This document shows positions 27,344 to 36,533 of a DNA stretch of 64,000 bases, piece after piece. Both the position numbers and the translations under genes were made by a program. This stretch comes from Anaerolineaceae bacterium (GTDB lineage Bacteria; Chloroflexota; Anaerolineae; Aggregatilineales; Phototrophicaceae): contig JAPOVC010000024.1 in assembly GCA_026708325.1 (NCBI GenBank), positions 16,282 through 80,281 on the forward strand, read 5' to 3'. The notes under the pieces were generated by a model. The model did not search any database and was not told where the DNA came from. It saw nothing but the letters and a program-made list of their open reading frames with translations. Each line of letters opens with the position of its first letter. Within the stretch, counting starts at the first letter, position 1.

Positions 27344-28461
27344 ATCGCGCTTTTTGGCGCTGGCCAGGCCCCACCCTGTTGCCTGGCCGGCAACAGAGCG
27401 ACCCCCTGCAGTGGCGGCGCCTGCGACGCTGGCTGCTGCAGGGCGGTCTGCTCTGCCTTGTTTTGTCGCTATTCCTGCTGTCCCTGATGCTGGGCTCGGT
27501 CACCATCCCGCCAGGGGAAGTGTTGCGCGCGCTGTCGGGCGCAGGCGCCAGCGAAAACGCCTGGGAGAGCATCGTGCTGCTGATCCGCCTGCCCAAAGCC
27601 CTGACGGCCCTGCTGGCGGGGGCGGCGCTGGGCGTCAGCGGCCTGCTGATGCAAACGCTTTTCCGCAACCCCCTGGCCGGGCCCTACGTGTTGGGCATCA
27701 GTTCCGGCGCCAGCCTGGGCGTGGCGCTGGTGCTGCTCGGCGCCGGCGGAACGCTGGGCATAACCCTGCTGACGGGCCTCGGGCCGGGCGGCAGCCTGGC
27801 GCTGGCCGGCGCGGCCATGGGCGGCGCGGCGCTGGTGCTGGCGCTGGTCCTGCTGGTGGCGCGGGCCGTGGGCAGCAACATGACCCTGCTGGTCCTGGGC
27901 GTCATGCTGGCCTCCCTGACCAGCGCGCTGGTCAGCATGTTGCTCTATTTCAGCGTGCCGGAACAAATCCAGGCCTACGTCAACTGGAGCTTCGGCAGCT
28001 TTGGCACGGTCAGCTGGCGCGAGTTGCGCGTGATGGCGCCGCTGCTGCTTGCCGGTCTGACGCTGGCGGCGCTGCTGGCCAAGCCGCTGGACGCCCTGCT
28101 ACCTGGTGAAGCCCTGGCGCAGGGCCTGGGGCTGAACGTCCGGCGGGCGCGGCTGCACATCATGCTGGCGACAGCCGTGCTGGCCGGCACGGTGACGGCC
28201 TTCTGCGGGCCTGTCGGCTTTCTGGGCATTGCCGTGCCGCATCTCTGCCGCAGCCTGGCGGGCACCTCCGGTCACCGCACGCTCCTGCCCGCCTGCATGC
28301 TCGGCGGCGCGGCGCTGGCGCTGGTGGCCGCGCTGGTCGCCGAATTGCCGGGCAGCAATCTGGTGCTGCCCTTGAATGCCGTGATGGCCCTGCTGGGCGC
28401 GCCGGTGGTCATCCACGTGCTCTTGCGCCGCCGCAACCTGCGAAGGGTCTTTGCGTCATGA
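27340..28461 (+). CDS. btuC: Cobalamin ABC transporter permease
   Basis: 373 residues, FecCD/BtuC family with about ten membrane segments. Signatures include RLPKALTALLAGAALGVSG, LMQTLFRNPLAGPYVLGISS, and GPVGFLGIAVPHLCR. GTG 27340 overlaps the btuF stop, and the btuD start overlaps its own stop (ATGA). An N-terminal tail of about 35 residues precedes the first helix. Confidence 0.92.
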   Translation: MNRAFWRWPGPTLLPGRQQSDPLQWRRLRRWLLQGGLLCLVLSLFLLSLMLGSVTIPPGEVLRALSGAGASENAWESIVLLIRLPKALTALLAGAALGVSGLLMQTLFRNPLAGPYVLGISSGASLGVALVLLGAGGTLGITLLTGLGPGGSLALAGAAMGGAALVLALVLLVARAVGSNMTLLVLGVMLASLTSALVSMLLYFSVPEQIQAYVNWSFGSFGTVSWRELRVMAPLLLAGLTLAALLAKPLDALLPGEALAQGLGLNVRRARLHIMLATAVLAGTVTAFCGPVGFLGIAVPHLCRSLAGTSGHRTLLPACMLGGAALALVAALVAELPGSNLVLPLNAVMALLGAPVVIHVLLRRRNLRRVFAS

Positions 28462-29474
28462 GTCTGTTGCGTGCCAGGGGACTGGCCGTCGGCTACCGCC
28501 GCGGGCGGCGAGCGCCGCTCACGCTGGTGGCGGACGCGGACCTTACGCTGGCGTCGGGCGAGCTTGTTTGCCTGGTCGGGCCCAATGGCGCTGGCAAGTC
28601 CACCCTGCTGCGCACCCTGGCCGGTCTGCAAGAGCCGCTCGCCGGCAGGGTGACGCTGGCCGGCGCGGACCTGCACGCGATGGACCCGCGCGAGCGGGCC
28701 CGTGGTCTGGCGACGGTGTGGACGGACCCGGTCGAGGTCGGTCTGCTGGCCGCCCGCGAACTGGTCGCCCTGGGGCGGCACCCGCACACTGGCTGGAGCG
28801 GGCGCATGCACGCGGAGGACGAGGCCGCGATCGACGCGGCGCTGGCGGCGGTGGATGCGATCGAACTCGCCTGGCGGCCGGTGGACCGCCTCAGCGATGG
28901 CCAGCGGCAGAAAATCAACATCGCGCGTGCGCTGGCGCAGGAGCCGCTGCTCCTGCTGCTGGATGAACCTACCGCCTGGCTGGACCTGGCGCGGCGGGCG
29001 GAGACCATGGCCCTGCTGCAGCGTCTGGCGCGTGAGCAGGGCTGCGCCATTCTGCTCAGTTCGCACGATCTGGAGCTGGCGCTGCGCCATGCCGACCGCC
29101 TGTGGCTGATGAGCGGCGACGGGACGCTGCGCGCCGGCGCGCCTGAAGACCTCGCGCTCGGCGGGGCGCTGTCCACGGCCTTCCGTAGCGCCGGCCTGCA
29201 CTACGACGCGCTCGACGGCAAGTTCGTCCCCCTGCAGCCGCGTCGGGGCGGGCCGAAGGTGGCGCTGCAGGGCGCGGGCGTGGCCGCCAGCTGGACCCGG
29301 CGGGCCCTGGAGCGCGGCGGCTACCGCGTCTGCGAGCCGGGAAGCAGGCAGGAGGGCGGGGCGGAGGTGAAGGTGCTGCAGCAGGGCTGGGAATTGCGTT
29401 GCGGCGGTTCAAGACAGCGCTGCGAGTCGCTGGAATCCCTGCTGACGGCGCTGGCGGCCACGCCGGTCGACTAA
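28458..29474 (+). CDS. btuD: Cobalamin ABC transporter ATPase
   Basis: 338 residues. Walker A is GPNGAGKST, the signature motif is LSDGQRQK, Walker B is LLLLLDEPT, and the switch histidine is in LLSSHDLEL. About 80 residues past the usual end form a C-terminal extension (GAGVAASWTRRALERGGYRV, WELRCGG, LLTAL) that resembles extensions on some corrinoid ATPases. Last gene of the riboswitch-controlled operon. A family A repeat pair follows. Confidence 0.9.
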   Translation: MSLLRARGLAVGYRRGRRAPLTLVADADLTLASGELVCLVGPNGAGKSTLLRTLAGLQEPLAGRVTLAGADLHAMDPRERARGLATVWTDPVEVGLLAARELVALGRHPHTGWSGRMHAEDEAAIDAALAAVDAIELAWRPVDRLSDGQRQKINIARALAQEPLLLLLDEPTAWLDLARRAETMALLQRLAREQGCAILLSSHDLELALRHADRLWLMSGDGTLRAGAPEDLALGGALSTAFRSAGLHYDALDGKFVPLQPRRGGPKVALQGAGVAASWTRRALERGGYRVCEPGSRQEGGAEVKVLQQGWELRCGGSRQRCESLESLLTALAATPVD

Positions 29475-29480
29475 AGGCTC

Positions 29481-29506
29481 ACCACTGCGCCAGAATGCGG
29501 TCTGGC
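29481..29506 (-). pseudogene. Tail relic of a third GMC oxidoreductase gene
   Basis: Read leftward it gives DRILAQW and a stop, identical in protein to the end of the GMC gene whose stop is at 29701. A family A pair separates the two. Either a third tandem GMC copy was deleted down to its tail, or the insertion duplicated the target. Confidence 0.5.
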
Positions 29507-29699
29507 TGCCCTCACCCCCCGGCCCCCTCTCCCTCAGGGAGAGGGGGAGAAAAACTCGCCATTGGCGGACGTGGAGGCAGCGATCCCTGGTGAAAGGCGA
29601 ATTTCGAAACGCTCGGGGGACGAAGGGAATGGCCTCACCCAGCACATACGCTCCAGAGTTAAAGCCCATCCCAGGGAGAGGGATTTAGGGTGAGGGCCG
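29506..29699. repeat. Family A inverted pair, MITE-like element
   Basis: Outer copies 29506-29553 and 29664-29699 in opposite orientation enclose about 110 bp. The right end, GTGAGGGCCGC, abuts the stop codon of the GMC gene. No gene lies inside. Confidence 0.75.
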
Positions 29700-29700
29700 C

Positions 29701-31320
29701 CTACCACTGCGCCAGGATGCGGTCTGCAGCGCGCCAGGCGAGGGCCTTGATGGTCAGCACCGGGTTGAAGCCGCCGTTGGTCACGTGTACCGAGCCATCC
29801 AGCACGAAGAGATTGTCGTGGCCGTGAACGCGCTGCCAGCGATCGACGACCGAGCTGGCCGGGTCGTCGCCCATGCGGCAGGTGCCCGCCTGGTGCTGGC
29901 CGCCGCTGAGGCCACCTGACGGGCGGCCGCCCCAGATTTTGGTCACGCCAGCGGCCCGCCACCATGCTTCGGCGCGCCCGTACATGAAATCCGCCGTGCG
30001 CAGCGTCTCGGGGTGCAGGGCGCCGGAGAGATGCGCCACGGGGATGCCGTAACGGTCGCGCACTTTCGCGTCGAGCGTGACGCGGGCGTCGGGGTTGGGG
30101 ATCTCCTGGATGGTGGCCTTGGCCTCGCCGACGAAGCGGTATCGGTCGCGCATGAAGTCCCTGGCGGCCTGGCCCCAGCGCGGCAGGTCCGGCGGTGTGA
30201 AACGCTTCCAGAAGATGACCGGCAGCACGATAAGGTTGTCGATGATGATGCCGCCGCCGATGACGTCCGGGTTGCCGTGATTGAAGTCACAGGTGCCAAT
30301 GCCGCCGCCCGGCCCCAGGTTGTCCATGACGGGCTGCGGGAAGATGCCCCTTACATTGGCGTTCGTGTGCCCCTGCAGGTGCCGCCCGACCTGGTCGCCC
30401 CGGTTGCCGAGACCGGTGGGTTCCCGCGCGGTCGCCGAATTCAGCAGCAGGCGCGCGCTTTCCACCGCGCCGGCGCTGACGATGACGATCTCCGCTTCCG
30501 CTGACCCGGCGACGCCCGCCGCATCGATCCAGCGCACGCCCTTCACGCGCCCGCCGTTTTCGCAGTCGATGCGCTCCACCATGACGTCGGCGCGCATCTC
30601 GCAGTTGCCGGAGCGCAGGGCGCGCTCGATCAGCGTGTTTCGCGTGCCGTTCTTGGCGTCCACCGGGCAGGCGAAACCGACGCAGTGCTGGCAGCGGATG
30701 CAGGCGGGCCGGCCCTGGTACTCAGTGCTGTTGATGAACTGGGGGATGGGCAAGGCGTTCCAGCCCAGGGCCTGCAGCCCGGCAAGACCGGCACGCGCCT
30801 GGGCGTTGTGTGGCAGGGGCGGCATGGGATAGGGGCGGCGGTAGGGCGGCAGGTGTGCCATGGCGCGGTGATCGCCGCTGACGCCGATCTCCCACTCGAC
30901 TTTCTCGTACCAGGGCTCAAGGTCTTCGTAGCTGATCGGCCAGTCGGCCAGGGAACTGCCCCCCGGCGCGCCGTAGATGCTGGCCATGCGGAAGTCCTGC
31001 GGCATGAAGCGCCAGGCGCGGGCGCCGAATACCCGCGTGCCGCTGCCGACCATGGCCGCGTTGTTCTGGTAGCCGCCTTCGTGCGGCCGGACGACGCGGC
31101 CGTCTTCCAGGCTGCGCGGGTTGCCCTCGACGTCAGGGCCGGCGTTATGGCCGTAGAGCGAGAGACGCTGGTTGCGCAGATGGTCGCGTCCCAGCTGCCC
31201 GAAACTCAGGTCCGGCCCGCGTTCCAGCAGCAGGACGCGCTTGCCCGCCTCGGCCAGCAGGCCGGCCGCCACGCCGCCGCCCGCCCCCGCGCCGACGATG
31301 ATGGCGTCAAAGCGAGTCAT
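29701..31320 (-). CDS. GMC-family FAD oxidoreductase
   Basis: 539 residues. Large subunit of the gluconate/sugar dehydrogenase type: FAD-binding IIVGAGAGGGVAAGLLAEAG at the N-terminus, a three-cysteine cluster motif CIRCQHCVGFACPVDAKNG, SAGAVESARLLLNSA, and the C-terminal active-site block GGQHQAGTCRMG...DGSVHVTNGGFNPVLTI. Substrates in the family are polyols, sugars and sugar acids. It has no small subunit next to it but is a paralog of the neighbour at 31736, which does. No ribosome site is seen before the ATG. Confidence 0.9.
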   Translation of the reverse strand: MTRFDAIIVGAGAGGGVAAGLLAEAGKRVLLLERGPDLSFGQLGRDHLRNQRLSLYGHNAGPDVEGNPRSLEDGRVVRPHEGGYQNNAAMVGSGTRVFGARAWRFMPQDFRMASIYGAPGGSSLADWPISYEDLEPWYEKVEWEIGVSGDHRAMAHLPPYRRPYPMPPLPHNAQARAGLAGLQALGWNALPIPQFINSTEYQGRPACIRCQHCVGFACPVDAKNGTRNTLIERALRSGNCEMRADVMVERIDCENGGRVKGVRWIDAAGVAGSAEAEIVIVSAGAVESARLLLNSATAREPTGLGNRGDQVGRHLQGHTNANVRGIFPQPVMDNLGPGGGIGTCDFNHGNPDVIGGGIIIDNLIVLPVIFWKRFTPPDLPRWGQAARDFMRDRYRFVGEAKATIQEIPNPDARVTLDAKVRDRYGIPVAHLSGALHPETLRTADFMYGRAEAWWRAAGVTKIWGGRPSGGLSGGQHQAGTCRMGDDPASSVVDRWQRVHGHDNLFVLDGSVHVTNGGFNPVLTIKALAWRAADRILAQW

Positions 31321-31341
31321 GAGGAGAAAACACGGTCCAGG

Positions 31342-31733
31342 CAGCCCTTTTCCCGCTCAGTCGCGGGAGCCCTCCCCGGCCCCTTTCCCGTCCTGGGGGA
31401 CGGGAGCCCTTCCCTCAGGGAGAGGGGGAGCCCAATTCGCCTGGGGCAAACAGGCAAGGCAGCCAGCTTCAGGGAAGAACCTACCGGGAACTGTCTGAAG
31501 TCAGTCAGAAAGGCAGAGCGCATCAAATCGCTTCCCCTTTAAAGCCCCTCTCCCTCAGGGAGAGGGGTTTGGGGTGAGGGCAGCCTTGCTATTGTCTCAG
31601 CCTGTTTCAGGGAAAACCCGGTTGGAAACCTTCTGTGATCAGGCAAAAAGGCAAAGCGCATCATGTGCTCCCGCTCTCAAAACCCCTCTCCCTCAGGGAG
31701 AGCGGTTTGGGGTGAGGGCATGAGGTGAGGGCC
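31342..31733. repeat. Block of three family A repeats with duplicated spacer
   Basis: Copies lie at 31342-31431 (long form with an extra hairpin, CCCGTCC/GGACGGG), 31541-31584 and 31679-31733. The spacers 31450-31535 and 31600-31670 are diverged duplicates of each other (both have TTCAGGGAA... and AGCGCATCA). The block fills the whole gap between the two GMC genes; there is no gene in it. Confidence 0.75.
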
Positions 31734-31735
31734 GC

Positions 31736-33355
31736 TCACCACTGCTCGACGATGTGTTCGGCGGCACGCCAGGACGTGGCCATGATGGTGAGCACCGGGT
31801 TGAAGCCGCCGTTGGTCACGTGCACCGAGCCGTCCAGAACGAAAAGGTTGTCGTGGCCGTGGACGCGTTGCCAGGGGTCCACCACCGACTCCGCCGGGTC
31901 CTCGCCCATACGGCAGGTGCCCGCCTGGTGCTGGCCGCCGCTGAGGCGCAGGTCGGGGCGGTAGCCCCAGACTTTCTCCGCGCCCGAGGCCCGCAGCCAC
32001 TCCTCGGCGCGGTCATAGATGAACGATGCCGTGCGCACCGTTTCGGGGTGCGTCGTGCCGGACAGGTGAGCGACCGGGATGCCGAATTTGTCGCGCACCT
32101 TCGGGTCGAGCGTGACGCGGCCTTCGGGGCTGGGAATCTCGTGCACGGGCCCCTTGATGTCGCCCAGACAGCGGTACCTGTCGCGCATGAACTGCTTGGC
32201 CGACAGCCCCCAGCGTTTGATGTCGCGCGGCACGTAGATTTTCCAGGAGATGATCGGCAGCACGATGAAGTCATCCGCCAGCATGCCGCCGCCGATGACG
32301 TCCGGATTGTCGTGATTGAATTGACAGGTGGCCACGCCGCCGCCAGGCCCCAGATTGTCCATCATGCGCTCGGGGAACAGGCCGACGGCCAGTGGGTAGT
32401 AGTGGCCCTGCAGATGCCGTCCCACCTGATCGCTGTGATTGCCGAGGCCGTTGGGCTCGCGCTTCGTGGCGGAATTGAAGAGCAGGCGGGCGCTCTCCAC
32501 GGCGCCGGCGCTGACGATGACGATCTCGGCCGTCGCGCTGTCCCGCTCGCCCGCGTTGTCGATCCAGTTCACGCCGCGCACGCGGCCGCCGTCGTCGCAA
32601 TCGATGCGTTCGACCATCACGCCGGATTTGAGTTTGCAGTTGCCGCTGCGCAGCGCAGCAGCGATCGTCGTGTTGTGCGTGCCGTTCTTGGCCTCCACCG
32701 GGCAGGCGAAGCCGACGCATTGCTGGCAGCGGATACAGGCCTGGCGGCCGTTGTAGTCCACGCTGTTGATGAATTGCGGCATCGGCAGGGACTGCCAGCC
32801 GAGCTTTTCCAGACCCTTCATATGCGTGCGCATGGCCGTGTTGGGCTGCAGCGAAGGCATGGGATAGGGACGCTTGTAGGGCGGCAGATGCGTCATGGCT
32901 GAATCCGTGCCGGAGACGCCTATCTCCCACTCCACCCGCTCGTACCAGGGTTCCAGTTCCTCGTAATCGATGGGCCAGTCCGCCAGCGAACTGCCTTCAG
33001 GCACGCCGTAAATGCTGGCCATGCGAAAGTCCTGCGGCATGAAGCGCCAGGCCTGGGCGCCGAAGACCCGCGTGCCGCCGCCGACCATGGCCGCATTGTT
33101 TTGGTAACCTCTTTGGTGCGGCAGCACGATGCTACCGTCCTCCAGGGTGCGCGGGTTGCCCTCAATGTCGGGGCCGGCGTTGTGGCCGTAGAAGGAACCC
33201 CGCTGGCTGCGAAGGTGGTCGCGCGGCACTTGCGCAAATTCGGACCGGGGGCCTCGTTCCAGCATGAGAATGCGCTTGCCCGCCCCGGCCAGGACACCGG
33301 CGGCCACGCCGCCTCCCGCGCCGGCCCCCACGATGATGGCGTCGTAGTGGGTCAT
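31736..33355 (-). CDS. GMC-family FAD oxidoreductase, paralog
   Basis: 539 residues, the same length and layout as the GMC protein at 29701: FAD motif IIVGAGAGGGVAAGVLAGAG, cysteine motif CIRCQQCVGFACPVEAKNG, and end block GGQHQAGTCRMGEDP...DGSVHVTNGG. The ATG overlaps the stop of the small-subunit gene (ATGA), so the two probably form one dehydrogenase. The tandem GMC copies arose by duplication. Electron acceptor not evident; no cytochrome subunit is nearby. Confidence 0.9.
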   Translation of the reverse strand: MTHYDAIIVGAGAGGGVAAGVLAGAGKRILMLERGPRSEFAQVPRDHLRSQRGSFYGHNAGPDIEGNPRTLEDGSIVLPHQRGYQNNAAMVGGGTRVFGAQAWRFMPQDFRMASIYGVPEGSSLADWPIDYEELEPWYERVEWEIGVSGTDSAMTHLPPYKRPYPMPSLQPNTAMRTHMKGLEKLGWQSLPMPQFINSVDYNGRQACIRCQQCVGFACPVEAKNGTHNTTIAAALRSGNCKLKSGVMVERIDCDDGGRVRGVNWIDNAGERDSATAEIVIVSAGAVESARLLFNSATKREPNGLGNHSDQVGRHLQGHYYPLAVGLFPERMMDNLGPGGGVATCQFNHDNPDVIGGGMLADDFIVLPIISWKIYVPRDIKRWGLSAKQFMRDRYRCLGDIKGPVHEIPSPEGRVTLDPKVRDKFGIPVAHLSGTTHPETVRTASFIYDRAEEWLRASGAEKVWGYRPDLRLSGGQHQAGTCRMGEDPAESVVDPWQRVHGHDNLFVLDGSVHVTNGGFNPVLTIMATSWRAAEHIVEQW

Positions 33356-33762
33356 CCATTCACCTCATAGCCAATCATGCGCCAGGAGACGCCGTCGCGG
33401 TTGCCGCCGTTGCCCGGGTCGCTGTAGAAACCTTCCGCGCAGTGCTCGACGAAATCGGCGAAGAAGGCGGCCGGGTCCAGCGGCCAGTCCGCCTCTACCT
33501 CACCCAACTCGACCCGCGTCAGCAGGGCGTCCTGCTGCCCGTCCTCCAGGGCGGCGAAGGCCTGGCAGTGGGCGGCCTGCGCTTCCGCCTCCAGCGCGTC
33601 CGTGAAGCGCGGGTAGTCCTGCGCCAGGTGCGTCAGGTCCCGGCCTAGTTGTTTCAGCAGGTAGTCGGCGACGCCGGCCTCGACGCCACCGGGGAAATCG
33701 TCCTCCGGAATGATGCGGTCGATGGCGGCATGCAGGGTTTGCAACTGCCTCTCATTGAACAT
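33352..33762 (-). CDS. Gluconate 2-dehydrogenase subunit 3-like protein
   Basis: 136 residues from ATG 33762, with a strong GGAGG 5 nt upstream; longer frames upstream are not needed. The motif start LHAAIDRIIPEDDFPGGVEAGVADYLL is typical of the small subunit that partners GMC-type sugar dehydrogenases. Usual family members have a Tat signal; none is seen here, so the complex may stay in the cytoplasm. Translationally coupled to the GMC gene. Confidence 0.88.
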   Translation of the reverse strand: MFNERQLQTLHAAIDRIIPEDDFPGGVEAGVADYLLKQLGRDLTHLAQDYPRFTDALEAEAQAAHCQAFAALEDGQQDALLTRVELGEVEADWPLDPAAFFADFVEHCAEGFYSDPGNGGNRDGVSWRMIGYEVNG

Positions 33763-33782
33763 GAATCCTCCTTCCGCGGCGA

Positions 33783-33790
33783 AGTGTAGC
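33783..33790 (-). promoter_or_regulatory. Putative promoter of the GMC operon (GCTACACT)
   Basis: Read leftward, GCTACACT lies 20 bp before ATG 33762, leaving a short leader that holds the GGAGG site. On the other strand TAGACT at 33846 may serve the Crp/Fnr gene. Confidence 0.45.
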
Positions 33791-33898
33791 GCCTTTGGCG
33801 CATGCCACAAGCGCAGGGGGCTTTGCGACCGGCAATCGCTCATTGTAGACTCGGGGAACAGGTAATCTCGGGCCGCGCGCCGGGAAGCGAGGGACATC

Positions 33899-34567
33899 AT
33901 GGTTGTTGAGGCAGAACATCTCCGGGACGTCGACCTCTTTCGCGCGGCGGACGAGGACGCGTTGCAGGATATGGCGCTACACTGCTCGCGCATTGAACTG
34001 CTGGCCGGCGCGACGCTCTTCGAGCAGGACGCGCCGGGCGATGCGCTCTACGTGCTGGAGTACGGCCAGATTCACATCCTGCGCCAGTACGAGGACGGGG
34101 AGCAGGTCATCCTGGCGACGGAGATCCCCTTTTATCCGATCGGCAATCTTTCCATGCTGGCCGCCCAGCCGCGCACCGGGACCGTGGTCGCGGTTTCCGA
34201 CTGCACCCTGATCGTGCTGAAGCGCTCGACCTGGCTGGCCCTCTGCGACCGTCACCACAGCCTGCTGCGCGCCGTGCAGGAACGGCTCGCCTTGCGCCTG
34301 TATCGCATGAATCTGCTGGTGCGCGAGAACGCCATCGGCGACGCCGCGGCGCGCGTTGCCAGCCTGCTGCTGCTGATGGCCGACGACATGCCCGACAGCC
34401 CGCTGCTGCAACCCTACCGCGTCAACCGCATGGCGCGCGCCACCGCCACCGACGTGGACATCATCGAGCATCTGCTGGCCGACTGGGAAGCGGAGGGGAT
34501 CATTCGCCTGAGCGACGAGCAGGTGGAGTTTCTGGACGTGCCGCGCCTGGAGCGACTCGCCGGTTGA
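33899..34567 (+). CDS. Crp/Fnr-family regulator
   Basis: 222 residues. The cyclic-nucleotide-binding fold is clear: LFEQDAPGDALYVLEYGQIHILR, PFYPIGNLSMLAAQPRTGTVVAV. The C-terminal part (ATATDVDIIEHLLADWEAEGIIRL) fits a winged helix with a weak recognition helix. There is no Fnr cysteine cluster. It is divergent from the GMC operon, which it might control; inference from position only. GAGGG lies 5 nt before ATG 33899. Confidence 0.82.
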   Translation: MVVEAEHLRDVDLFRAADEDALQDMALHCSRIELLAGATLFEQDAPGDALYVLEYGQIHILRQYEDGEQVILATEIPFYPIGNLSMLAAQPRTGTVVAVSDCTLIVLKRSTWLALCDRHHSLLRAVQERLALRLYRMNLLVRENAIGDAAARVASLLLLMADDMPDSPLLQPYRVNRMARATATDVDIIEHLLADWEAEGIIRLSDEQVEFLDVPRLERLAG

Positions 34568-34577
34568 GGGGCTCCGC

Positions 34578-35537
34578 TCAGGCGGATGGCGTCAGACGCT
34601 GACGCAGCCAGTTCTCGCTGAAACGCAGGTGCTGTATGCGCTCGCGGCGCCAGGTGTAGACCATGTGGATCATCCCGTCGCGCGCCTGCAACAGGGTCGG
34701 GTAAGAATACTCGCCCGCCCCTTCTTCCAGCGCCAGCGGCTTTCCCCAGTCTTCGTCAGGCGATGCCAGCAGCAGGGCCAGGGGCGTGCGCCCGCGCGCG
34801 ACCGGGTTGCAGGCCAGCAGCAGGTCGCCGCTGGTCAGACGAATCAGGTCGAGGCCCGCGTTGGGGTTGGGAATCGACGTCGGCTGCGGCGGCGTCCAGC
34901 TCTCGCCGGCGTCCCGGGACACCGTGCGCCAGAGGAAACCGCCCCGCCCTCCCGTCCGCAGATACGCCAGGACGCGTCCGTCGTCCAGCCCCGCCAGGCA
35001 GGCGTGAATGTTGCCCGGCGGCGAGACGATCGGCTCGCCCAGGCGCCAGCGTTCGCCGCCGTCTTCCGAGATCAACATCAGCGAGCGCCACTCGCGCTCG
35101 TCATAGACCGGCAGCAACAGGCGTCCGGGCAGGTGCAGGGCTACACTGCGGAACATCAGGCCGGAATAGTCCATCAGGGCCTGCAGCGGCCCCCAGCTGA
35201 GACCGCCATCCGCCGAGTCCTGAAAATGCGGTAGCGCGCCGGTCCAGCGCCCGCCGGGCGGCACGACGTTGCAAAAGAGGCGCAGTCGCCCGTCCGCGAG
35301 AGGCAGAAAGACCGGCTGGCCGAGGGCGTGCCCCGGCACAGCGACGAGGACCCGCGGCGCGCTCCAGGCCGCCGATCCGAATTCCATGCGCGCGCCCAGG
35401 ATTACGACGTCCCTGGCCAGTTCGCGGGTGCCGCCAAACCAGGCGGCCAGCAGCGTCCCGTCCGGCAGCTGGCAGAGCGTGGCGCAGTGCACTGACGGCT
35501 GTTGCGGCAGCGGCGGATGCAGCGGACGGGAGATCAC
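34578..35537 (-). CDS. Sialidase/BNR-repeat family protein
   Basis: 319 residues from GTG 35537, chosen for AGGAGGAG 9 nt upstream; the longer frame reads into a repeat. Asp-box motifs typical of sialidases occur: SADGGLSWGP, SEDGGERWRLG, SRDAGESWTPP. The N-terminal PSVHCATLCQLPDGTLLAAWFGG matches the exo-sialidase-like family. No signal peptide, so it may be a cytoplasmic glycosidase or a carbohydrate-binding propeller. Substrate unproven. Confidence 0.8.
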   Translation of the reverse strand: MISRPLHPPLPQQPSVHCATLCQLPDGTLLAAWFGGTRELARDVVILGARMEFGSAAWSAPRVLVAVPGHALGQPVFLPLADGRLRLFCNVVPPGGRWTGALPHFQDSADGGLSWGPLQALMDYSGLMFRSVALHLPGRLLLPVYDEREWRSLMLISEDGGERWRLGEPIVSPPGNIHACLAGLDDGRVLAYLRTGGRGGFLWRTVSRDAGESWTPPQPTSIPNPNAGLDLIRLTSGDLLLACNPVARGRTPLALLLASPDEDWGKPLALEEGAGEYSYPTLLQARDGMIHMVYTWRRERIQHLRFSENWLRQRLTPSA

Positions 35538-35690
35538 GATGCCTCGCTCCTCCTGGCGTGTCCGGTCTTGAGGATAGGTGGTGGCGCACAACCTTGTCAA
35601 CGATCCCGGTGCCGTCGGCCAGGGTCTGCGTGAACCCCGCGTTCTCCCGGCAGGGCCGACTAGTGGCGTCGCCCCCTGCCTGCACTGTAC

Positions 35691-35711
35691 GGGCGACATA
35701 TCATGTCGCCC
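35691..35711. repeat. Family B palindrome
   Basis: Perfect arms GGGCGACAT and ATGTCGCCC around ATC, preceded by TGTAC, between the divergent sialidase and LbH genes. A TAGACT box at 35745 may be the promoter of the gene at 35798. Confidence 0.85.
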
Positions 35712-35797
35712 GCCCTGCTCACCCAATTGCGCCCCGCCGCGCCATAGACTACAGTGGCGCGCACGAAGCGCAAGCGGACCAGGCGGGACGACACTCC

Positions 35798-36520
35798 ATG
35801 CTCACTGCCGCGGACTATTTCGATCTGGAGACTACGGCGCTGGCCGACCTCTTCGCCGACACGGACTACGTCTGGCAGGCGGTGACGCACATCGAGCCCT
35901 GGATCGAGCGGCGCTTCGAAGAGGACCTGCAACCCGGTCACGAGGGCGCGACGGTTGCGGAGTCGGCGGTCATCGGCCCCGGACCGGTCTACATCGGGCC
36001 GGGCACGGTCGTGGGCCCGGCCGCCTGCATCGAGGGGCCGGCCATCATCGGCGCCGGCTGCGAGATTCGCCACGGCGCTCTGCTGCGACCCAATACCATC
36101 CTCGGCGACGGCGCCATCGTGGGCCACGCCAGCGAGACCAAGAACGCCCTGCTGCTGGAACAGGCCGCCGCTCCGCACTTCGCCTATGTCGGCGACAGCA
36201 TTCTAGGTCAGCGCGTCAACCTGGGCGCCGGCACGAAGCTTTCCAACGTGGGGATCACTTCGCGCGCGGGGCCGGACGCGGCGCGGCGTCACATTCTGCT
36301 GCACTGTGACGGCGTGACTTACGACAGCGGCCTAACCAAGCTGGGCGCCATCATCGGGGATGACGTGGAAACGGGCTGCAACTGCGTCACCAACCCCGGC
36401 GTGCTCATAGGCCCGCGCACGCTGGTCTACGCGCTCACCTCGCTGGCTCCGGGCTGCTACCCGGCCGACCACATCATCAAGTTGCGCCAGACGCAGCGGC
36501 GCATCGTCCGCCGCCGTTGA
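35798..36520 (+). CDS. Left-handed beta-helix nucleotidyl/acyltransferase-like protein
   Basis: 240 residues from ATG 35798. Hexapeptide repeats form most of the protein (AVIGPGPVYIGPGTVVGPAACIEG, IGAGCEIRHGALLRPNTILGDGAIVGHASE), then the GlmU-like block NLGAGTKLSNVG and TKLGAIIGDDVETGCN. Similar stand-alone proteins resemble the acetyltransferase half of GlmU or sugar-nucleotide enzymes. It sits by a nucleotidyltransferase and a phosphomannomutase, so a sugar-nucleotide role is likely. Reaction unknown. Confidence 0.8.
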   Translation: MLTAADYFDLETTALADLFADTDYVWQAVTHIEPWIERRFEEDLQPGHEGATVAESAVIGPGPVYIGPGTVVGPAACIEGPAIIGAGCEIRHGALLRPNTILGDGAIVGHASETKNALLLEQAAAPHFAYVGDSILGQRVNLGAGTKLSNVGITSRAGPDAARRHILLHCDGVTYDSGLTKLGAIIGDDVETGCNCVTNPGVLIGPRTLVYALTSLAPGCYPADHIIKLRQTQRRIVRRR

Positions 36521-36533
36521 GCGCCCCCTTCCC

